NCBI RefSeq assembly: GCF_031880315.1
Contig: NZ_CP134771.1
Location: 124,001-188,000, forward strand
DNA length: 64,000 nt
Direction of reading: 5' to 3'
Origin: Pseudomonas baltica
GTDB lineage: Bacteria; Pseudomonadota; Gammaproteobacteria; Pseudomonadales; Pseudomonadaceae
Position 1 is the first letter of the stretch. Every line of letters begins with the position of its first letter. Below, piece after piece: positions 60,075-64,000 of this stretch. Made by a program: the position numbers and the translations under genes. The notes under the pieces were generated by a model. The model was not told the origin of the DNA. It made no database searches and saw only the letters and a list, made by a program, of their open reading frames with translations.

Positions 60075-60827
60075 ATGTTTTGGAAGCGAAACGACCCCAT
60101 CCGAGTGGAGCTGATCAATGCTCCCACCATCATCGCTGAATCCAAGCCAGCAGCGAATGAGCGAGCCCGTGCTCCCGAGAAGAATCCATCGATAAAATTC
60201 CTGACCTGGGACCAGTTCTTCAAACTAGTCGCTGTCATGGTCGCGTTCGCAAACACGGCATTGGTGGCCTTGGGGTATATGCGTTATGTCGGGGTCCTGG
60301 ACCCTTTTGAAATCAGTAGAACCGAGGTCTCTTTCTCCGTATCCGACCTGCTTGCCTTCGGGTATATCGGGTTCCTGAATATGACATTTTCCGGGCAGCT
60401 CGCCGTGGCTGCTACCGCGTCCGGGCTAGCCATGCCGATCGCCGCACTCGTATTACGCTTTATGAATGGTCTACATGCACTTCTCCAACTGTTGTTGTCG
60501 TGGTCGCTGTCGATGGTGCTGTTCTTCCTGCTGACTGGGCCCTACTGGTTTGCCTACGACCCGATGAAGCAGAAGACATTGAGTCAGGTCGCTGCCCAGT
60601 TAAAGGTCAATCCAGACAGCGTAGGTGCGCTGGCGGTCGAGCAGGAAGTATGGACAGAGAGCGGATTCATAGGCGGTATCATTGTCCTTGCGATGCCCGA
60701 TACCACCTACCTGCTCCGTGACGATATTCTTTATAAAATTCGCGGCTCCGATGGCAAAATCGTTCGCAGGACTCACATCAAGATTCGCTCTAAGCAGGCA
60801 ACGAGCGATGCCAAAAAGGTAAACTGA
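60075..60827 (+). CDS. Unknown four- to five-helix membrane protein (insert in the transfer operon)
   Basis: 250 residues, AAGGAG 7 bp before ATG 60075. A charged cytoplasmic N-terminus (residues 1-45) precedes four clear hydrophobic segments (about 48-70, 87-105, 110-132 and 138-165). A soluble C-terminal domain (about 170-250) is rich in basic residues (KIVRRTHIKIRSKQA). No family is recognised, and it is not part of the standard transfer set, which runs TIGR03747 then RAQPRD. It has its own leader (147 bp) and is separated from the following small gene by one base. A helical membrane protein plus small partner recalls phage-defence or toxin-antitoxin arrangements, but no signature supports that. 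Confidence 0.7.
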   Translation: MFWKRNDPIRVELINAPTIIAESKPAANERARAPEKNPSIKFLTWDQFFKLVAVMVAFANTALVALGYMRYVGVLDPFEISRTEVSFSVSDLLAFGYIGFLNMTFSGQLAVAATASGLAMPIAALVLRFMNGLHALLQLLLSWSLSMVLFFLLTGPYWFAYDPMKQKTLSQVAAQLKVNPDSVGALAVEQEVWTESGFIGGIIVLAMPDTTYLLRDDILYKIRGSDGKIVRRTHIKIRSKQATSDAKKVN

Positions 60828-61076
60828 ATGGAAGACGAACTTGATTGTGTGACCGACTCCATGCGAGGTGTCGCCATGCGTCTATATGATCAAGTGTTGC
60901 AGGCCCCCAGCCAGCGCCAGCCGCTCAAATCACTTGCGGCGTGGTTACGTCAGGATCCTAACAATCGGTTGGCGTTGAAAGAGCTAAGACAGCTACTCGA
61001 GCTCGTGCAGGAAGATCCAATCGACATACTTCATCGCATGGTGGCCAGCTACAGCCCCAAGAGCACGCTCCATTAG
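60828..61076 (+). CDS. Small FecR-N/DUF4880-like protein, partner of the membrane protein
   Basis: 82 residues; its ATG follows the stop of the membrane protein directly. LKSLAAWLRQDPNNRLALKELRQLLELVQEDP matches the FecR N-terminal helical motif and the ICE protein at 46811, down to the tail YSPKSTLH (YSAGSTRH there). The N-terminal 25 residues differ. It is probably soluble and may bind the basic tail of the membrane protein or a sigma/regulatory factor; this is speculation. Two copies in one ICE suggest a shared partner. Confidence 0.7.
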   Translation: MEDELDCVTDSMRGVAMRLYDQVLQAPSQRQPLKSLAAWLRQDPNNRLALKELRQLLELVQEDPIDILHRMVASYSPKSTLH

Positions 61077-61113
61077 CTCGCTGCCAATGTGATACCTCTC
61101 TATTCGATTAAAT

Positions 61114-61167
61114 GAATGATCGCCGAGCATCATTCAAACACCCTAGATCTCAGTCCTCTCTGAGATC
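61114..61167 (+). promoter_or_regulatory. Two tandem hairpins before the RAQPRD gene
   Basis: The first is GAATGAT, eight bases, ATCATTC (61114-61135). The second is GATCTCAG, six bases, CTGAGATC (61146-61167), ending six bases before the ATG. The second stem includes the only GA-rich stretch able to serve as a ribosome-binding site, so it could hide it. They mark the right border of the two-gene insert. Confidence 0.5.
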
Positions 61168-61173
61168 AGTCTC

Positions 61174-61500
61174 ATGCCTGCTCTGAAGCCCCGAACCGTG
61201 CTGCTCAGCCTCGTTGCGATGGCATCGCTCAATGCGATGGCGTATGCCGGCGATGAACGCGCAGAGCTGGATCTCATCATTCAGCAAATCCGAGCGATCA
61301 ATCAGATCGCGCAGCGTGCCGACCAATCGTCGACCTCGAGTGCGCGCTACCGATTTGATTACTCCCGGTTTCGCCAGGATCTTCGGCGTATCGAGGCAGG
61401 CCTCCAGGACTATCTATCCCCTCGCCGTGCCCAACCTGCAGATCCCACCGAACTGATCGGCGACTACGCCACCGAGCCCGCCCGCGAGTCATCGCCATGA
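61174..61500 (+). CDS. RAQPRD-family ICE protein
   Basis: 108 residues. The signal peptide ends AMAYAGDE (cut after about residue 25). The conserved block DERAELDLIIQQIRAINQIAQRADQSSTSSARYRFDYSRFRQDLRRIEAGLQDYL belongs to the RAQPRD family (named for its C-terminal motif; here RRAQPADP). It is a periplasmic component of the GI-type secretion system. It overlaps the next gene by ATGA. Confidence 0.93.
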   Translation: MPALKPRTVLLSLVAMASLNAMAYAGDERAELDLIIQQIRAINQIAQRADQSSTSSARYRFDYSRFRQDLRRIEAGLQDYLSPRRAQPADPTELIGDYATEPARESSP

Positions 61501-61736
61501 GCATGAGCGATGCACAAACCGCCGCTTTTCAGGGCGCCGCAGGCTATACCCCGCAACTGAGCTCTGCGCTCTGGATCTCGCTGACGCTGGTGATCGCGCT
61601 GCTTTGGAGTAGCTGGGCGTTGTGGACCGGCTACCGAGGCTGGGCAGCGGGTCATGTGAGTTTCGGGGCACTGGGCGGCAGCGCCGCCCGTGTTTCGGTC
61701 GCATTGTTGGTCCTGATGTTCTTCACGCTGTCCTGA
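61497..61736 (+). CDS. TIGR03758-family (DUF3262) ICE membrane protein
   Basis: 79 residues with two helices (LWISLTLVIALLWSSWALW and ARVSVALLVLMFFTLS). QTAAFQGAAGYTPQLSSALW is the family start. It is a small inner-membrane subunit resembling pilin-like VirB3/TraA-type proteins. It is coupled to RAQPRD by ATGA. Confidence 0.92.
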   Translation: MSMSDAQTAAFQGAAGYTPQLSSALWISLTLVIALLWSSWALWTGYRGWAAGHVSFGALGGSAARVSVALLVLMFFTLS

Positions 61737-61754
61737 TACCCTGGAGGTAATGCC

Positions 61755-62132
61755 ATGATCCCCACCGTCCTCAACACTGCGCTGATCAAATCCCGCTACA
61801 CACAAGCCAAGCAGCAGGCTTTCGGTCTGGTCCTGATTTTGGGGCCGGGTATGGCGTTGGCCGAGTTGCCCGCCATGGAAGCGCCCTCTCGCGGCGAAGG
61901 CGGCGGCCTGATCGAGACCATCAAGAACTACGCCTATGACGGCGGCATCATGATCGGGCTGCTCATTGCCGTTCTGGCCTTTCTGGGGGTCGCCTGGCAC
62001 TCCCTGACGGTCTACGCCGATGTGCAAAACCAGCGCAAGACCTGGAAGGATCTGGGCGCGGTGGTCGGGATCGGCGCTCTGTTGGTGGTGATCATTCTCT
62101 GGTTCCTCGACAAAGCCGCCACCATTCTGTGA
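61755..62132 (+). CDS. TIGR03745-family (DUF2976) ICE membrane protein
   Basis: 125 residues. A hydrophobic leader (GLVLILGPGMALAELPAM) is followed by two helices (GIMIGLLIAVLAFLGVAW and LGAVVGIGALLVVIILWFL). SRGEGGGLIETIKNYAYDGGI is the family hallmark. Layout and size suggest the pilin or pilin-like VirB2 counterpart of the GI-type system. A GGAGG stands 8 bp before ATG 61755. Confidence 0.92.
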   Translation: MIPTVLNTALIKSRYTQAKQQAFGLVLILGPGMALAELPAMEAPSRGEGGGLIETIKNYAYDGGIMIGLLIAVLAFLGVAWHSLTVYADVQNQRKTWKDLGAVVGIGALLVVIILWFLDKAATIL

Positions 62133-62139
62133 GGCCCAC

Positions 62140-62541
62140 ATGAGTGACCATATCGCTCGCCTGGCAGATGGCACCTTGAGCTTCCTGCCAGAGCGATTGA
62201 ACCGCGATCCTGCCGTACTGCGCGGGCTCACCAACGACGAAATGTGGGTGTCGTTGGGTGCCGGCGCAGCGATCGGCCTTGTATTCGGCGTGCCGCTGGC
62301 GATCGTCACGGCGTCGATCGCCGTGGCGCCTACGGGAATGATCGTCGGCATGGCGATCATCCTCTTGGTCAGCGGCACCCTGCTGCGCCGCGCCAAGCGT
62401 GCGCGCCCTGAGACCTGGCTGTACCGCAACCTGCAATGGCAGTTGGCAATTCGTTGGCACATCGGCCGGGAGGCACTGGTAATCCATTCCGGCCCTTGGA
62501 CGGTTCGCCGTACGCGCCGCCTGCGAGGACCCAGACCATGA
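62140..62541 (+). CDS. TIGR03750-family (DUF3487) ICE membrane protein
   Basis: 133 residues. Two helices in the middle (residues about 42-65 and 66-85), preceded by FLPERLNRDPAVLRGLTNDEM and followed by the basic block LLRRAKRARPETWLYRNLQWQL. It corresponds to the VirB3-like position in the gene order. The overlap with the next gene is ATGA. Confidence 0.92.
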   Translation: MSDHIARLADGTLSFLPERLNRDPAVLRGLTNDEMWVSLGAGAAIGLVFGVPLAIVTASIAVAPTGMIVGMAIILLVSGTLLRRAKRARPETWLYRNLQWQLAIRWHIGREALVIHSGPWTVRRTRRLRGPRP

Positions 62542-63179
62542 GCCGATTCCGCAACAAGGTGGATGCCCAGCAGGCCCATATCATCAGTCTACGCATGGGG
62601 GTGATTGCGCTGACCCTCGTGTGCGCCGGCCTGTGGTATGGCTGGCAGTCTGCGCCGACCTCGCTGACGGTACATGTGCCGCCGGACCTGCGCTCAGGCA
62701 GCACGCGCAAATGGTGGGACGTGCCTCCCGAGAACATCTATTCGTTTGCGCTGTACATCTTCGGCCAGCTCAACCGTTGGCCCACCGATGGCGAAGCTGA
62801 TTATCAACGCGCCATCTATGCCCTGCAGTCCTATCTGACCCCTTCGTGCAGAACATTTCTGGAAGGCGACTTCGAGTTTCGCAAGGCCGCCGGCGAACTG
62901 CGCGATCGGGTCCGCGGCGTGTATGAAGTACTGGGCCGCGGGTACAGCGACGACCCCGAGTTGCGTGTCGCCCAACTCGATGCAGATTCCTGGCTGGTGA
63001 AACTGGATCTGAACGCCGACGAGTATTACGCCGCGGAACCGGTAAAGCGCGTTGTGGTGCGTTATCCATTGCGGGTCATCCGCTTTGACATTGATCCGGA
63101 GCGGAACAAGTGGGGCCTGGCGCTCGACTGCTACCAAGGCACACCACAGAAGCTGATATTGCCGGGAGGTGATTCATGA
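62538..63179 (+). CDS. TIGR03746-family (DUF2895) ICE protein, VirB8/TraE-like
   Basis: 213 residues. An N-terminal cytoplasmic stretch, one membrane helix (GVIALTLVCAGLWYGW, about residues 21-36) and a periplasmic domain of NTF2-like appearance. VPPENIYSFALYIFGQLNRWPTDGEADYQ and LTPSCRTFLEGDFEFRKAAGELRDRVRG are family signatures. It probably scaffolds the inner-membrane complex. ATGA overlaps on both sides. Confidence 0.92.
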   Translation: MSRFRNKVDAQQAHIISLRMGVIALTLVCAGLWYGWQSAPTSLTVHVPPDLRSGSTRKWWDVPPENIYSFALYIFGQLNRWPTDGEADYQRAIYALQSYLTPSCRTFLEGDFEFRKAAGELRDRVRGVYEVLGRGYSDDPELRVAQLDADSWLVKLDLNADEYYAAEPVKRVVVRYPLRVIRFDIDPERNKWGLALDCYQGTPQKLILPGGDS

Positions 63180-63991
63180 GCCCACATTCGTGGCGCACTG
63201 TGCTAGCGCTGTGCCTGGGGATCAGCACTGGCGCCCAGGCCGTCGAGGTCAAACACTGGGACCGCCTACCGATCGCCGTACCCCTGATCGTTGGACAGGA
63301 ACGCATTATCTTTGTCGACCAGGACGTCCGAGTCGGCCTGCCGGGGGGCATTGCCGGCAAGCTGCGAGTGCAGTCGATCGGAGGCACGGTGTATCTGCTG
63401 CCGTCTGACTCGATCGGGCCGACGCGGCTCCAACTGCAATCGATCAGCACCGGCGAAATCATTTTGCTGGATGTGGACGCTCAACCCGGCGAGCGCGCTT
63501 TGGAACCCATTCAAATCGCGACCACATCTTCGACCACTGAGGCCGATGAAACAGGTAGATCCGAACGTCAACCGCAGCGTACGCCCGTTCCCGTCGCCCT
63601 GACCCGTTACGCCGCCCAAAACTTGTATGCGCCCTTGCGCACAGTCGAACCGCTTCCCGGCGTTCGACGTATGGCGTTGAAGGTCCCTACCGATTTGCGC
63701 CATTTGCTTCCCACCCAACACGTTGTGATCACCCCACTGTCCGCCTGGCGACTCGATGACTTCTGGGTAACCGCCGTGAAGTTCAAGAATCTAAGCCTTC
63801 AGGTTATCGAGCTGGATCCTCGCGAACTGCAAGCTGAATTGTTCGGTGCTGCTTTCCAACACTCGACACTGGGTCGATCCGGAACCGCCGAAGACACCAC
63901 CGTCGCCTATCTGGTTACGCGCGGCGGTGGCCTGGATCAAGCCGTTCTGCTGCCACCGACCCCGCCTGTAGGTGACGACCATGAAGGCTAA
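63176..63991 (+). CDS. TIGR03749-family (DUF3438) ICE protein, VirB9/TraK-like
   Basis: 271 residues. The signal peptide ends TGAQAVEV (cut near residue 22). A beta-rich periplasmic protein: KHWDRLPIAVPLIVGQERIIFVD, VRVGLPGGIAGKLRVQSIGGTVYL, then a linker with S/T/E and a second beta-domain (LTRYAAQNLYAPLRTVEPLPGVRRMAL). It is a probable outer-membrane core component. It overlaps the next, cut-off gene by 11 bp. Confidence 0.92.
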   Translation: MSPHSWRTVLALCLGISTGAQAVEVKHWDRLPIAVPLIVGQERIIFVDQDVRVGLPGGIAGKLRVQSIGGTVYLLPSDSIGPTRLQLQSISTGEIILLDVDAQPGERALEPIQIATTSSTTEADETGRSERQPQRTPVPVALTRYAAQNLYAPLRTVEPLPGVRRMALKVPTDLRHLLPTQHVVITPLSAWRLDDFWVTAVKFKNLSLQVIELDPRELQAELFGAAFQHSTLGRSGTAEDTTVAYLVTRGGGLDQAVLLPPTPPVGDDHEG

Positions 63992-64000
63992 CGCACTGCT
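63981..64000 (+). CDS. Start of the next transfer gene (expected TIGR03752-type), cut by window end
   Basis: ATG 63981 followed by AAGGCTAACGCACTG. In ICEs of this class the TIGR03752 (VirB10-like) gene follows TIGR03749 with a short overlap. Only six codons are visible, so the identity is inferred from position alone. Confidence 0.5.

Overview
The window is high-GC DNA of a gamma-proteobacterium, most likely Pseudomonas. The protein families, the IS5/IS66 types and the ICE gene set all fit that genus. This is judged by eye, and no database search was run. The window splits into two unlike halves: about 39 kb of heavily rearranged accessory chromosome, and a well-kept integrative conjugative element (ICE) that starts at about 39 kb and runs off the right edge.

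Region 1 (1-16.5 kb) is a mobile-element graveyard with a few intact genes. The intact genes are a LysR regulator, an isocitrate lyase/PEP-mutase family enzyme next to an Ada alkylation-repair protein, and an EamA exporter. Around them lie one complete IS66 element with matching ends, a decapitated second IS66 transposase, a 3'-truncated group II intron, a third IS66 fragment whose tnpA is split by an IS5 copy with TTAA on both sides, a second IS5 copy, an IS3 remnant and an IS66 crumb. Several resident genes are broken: an MRJP-type protein, a membrane protein, two cyclic-di-GMP EAL proteins that each carry a premature stop, and an anion transporter cut by the IS3 remnant.

Region 2 (15.3-32.6 kb) is a metabolic and envelope-stress island. 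It reads mostly leftward: RND/ABC-type export genes yhiI-rbbA-yhhJ, then an esterase lipoprotein and a DUF4105 (Lnb-like) protein, then adh-ackA'-xfp-anion transporter'. A TetR gene and an alpha-glucan phosphorylase gene lie to the right. A near-identical 14-bp palindrome (TCATCGAMCGTTGA) lies in the predicted adh promoter and in front of the TetR gene, which suggests one regulon. The island is decaying: ackA has lost about 200 codons internally, the phosphorylase has three frameshifts and the transporter is truncated.

Region 3 (32.8-37.8 kb) is a TetR-controlled tripartite efflux system (MFS pump, HlyD/EmrA adaptor, OprM/NodT outer-membrane channel) with a clear 24-bp operator palindrome between regulator and pump. 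A lactate/malate dehydrogenase-family pseudogene follows, then about 560 bp without a recognisable gene that probably holds the left ICE boundary.

Region 4 (39.4-64 kb) is a PFGI-1/ICEclc/PAGI-2-type ICE with a GI-type (MPF-G) type IV secretion system. The maintenance and replication module (alpA, parA, parB, DUF2857, STY4528-type replication protein, TIGR03761, DUF3158, ssb, topB, DUF3577, radC) is followed by the transfer module (PilL-N, TIGR03759, transglycosylase, TIGR03765, traD, TIGR03747, RAQPRD, TIGR03758, TIGR03745, TIGR03750, TIGR03746, TIGR03749). Most genes overlap by ATGA. The unusual parts are a 15-bp perfect inverted repeat before alpA-parA, a 14-bp perfect hairpin before the TIGR03761 gene, a run of separately terminated small genes (50.4-54 kb) that includes a tandem paralogous pair, and a two-gene insert (membrane protein plus small FecR-N-like protein) inside the transfer operon. 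A second copy of the small protein lies next to an XRE regulator. Integrase, relaxase and the right end are outside the window. No rRNA, tRNA or CRISPR array was seen.
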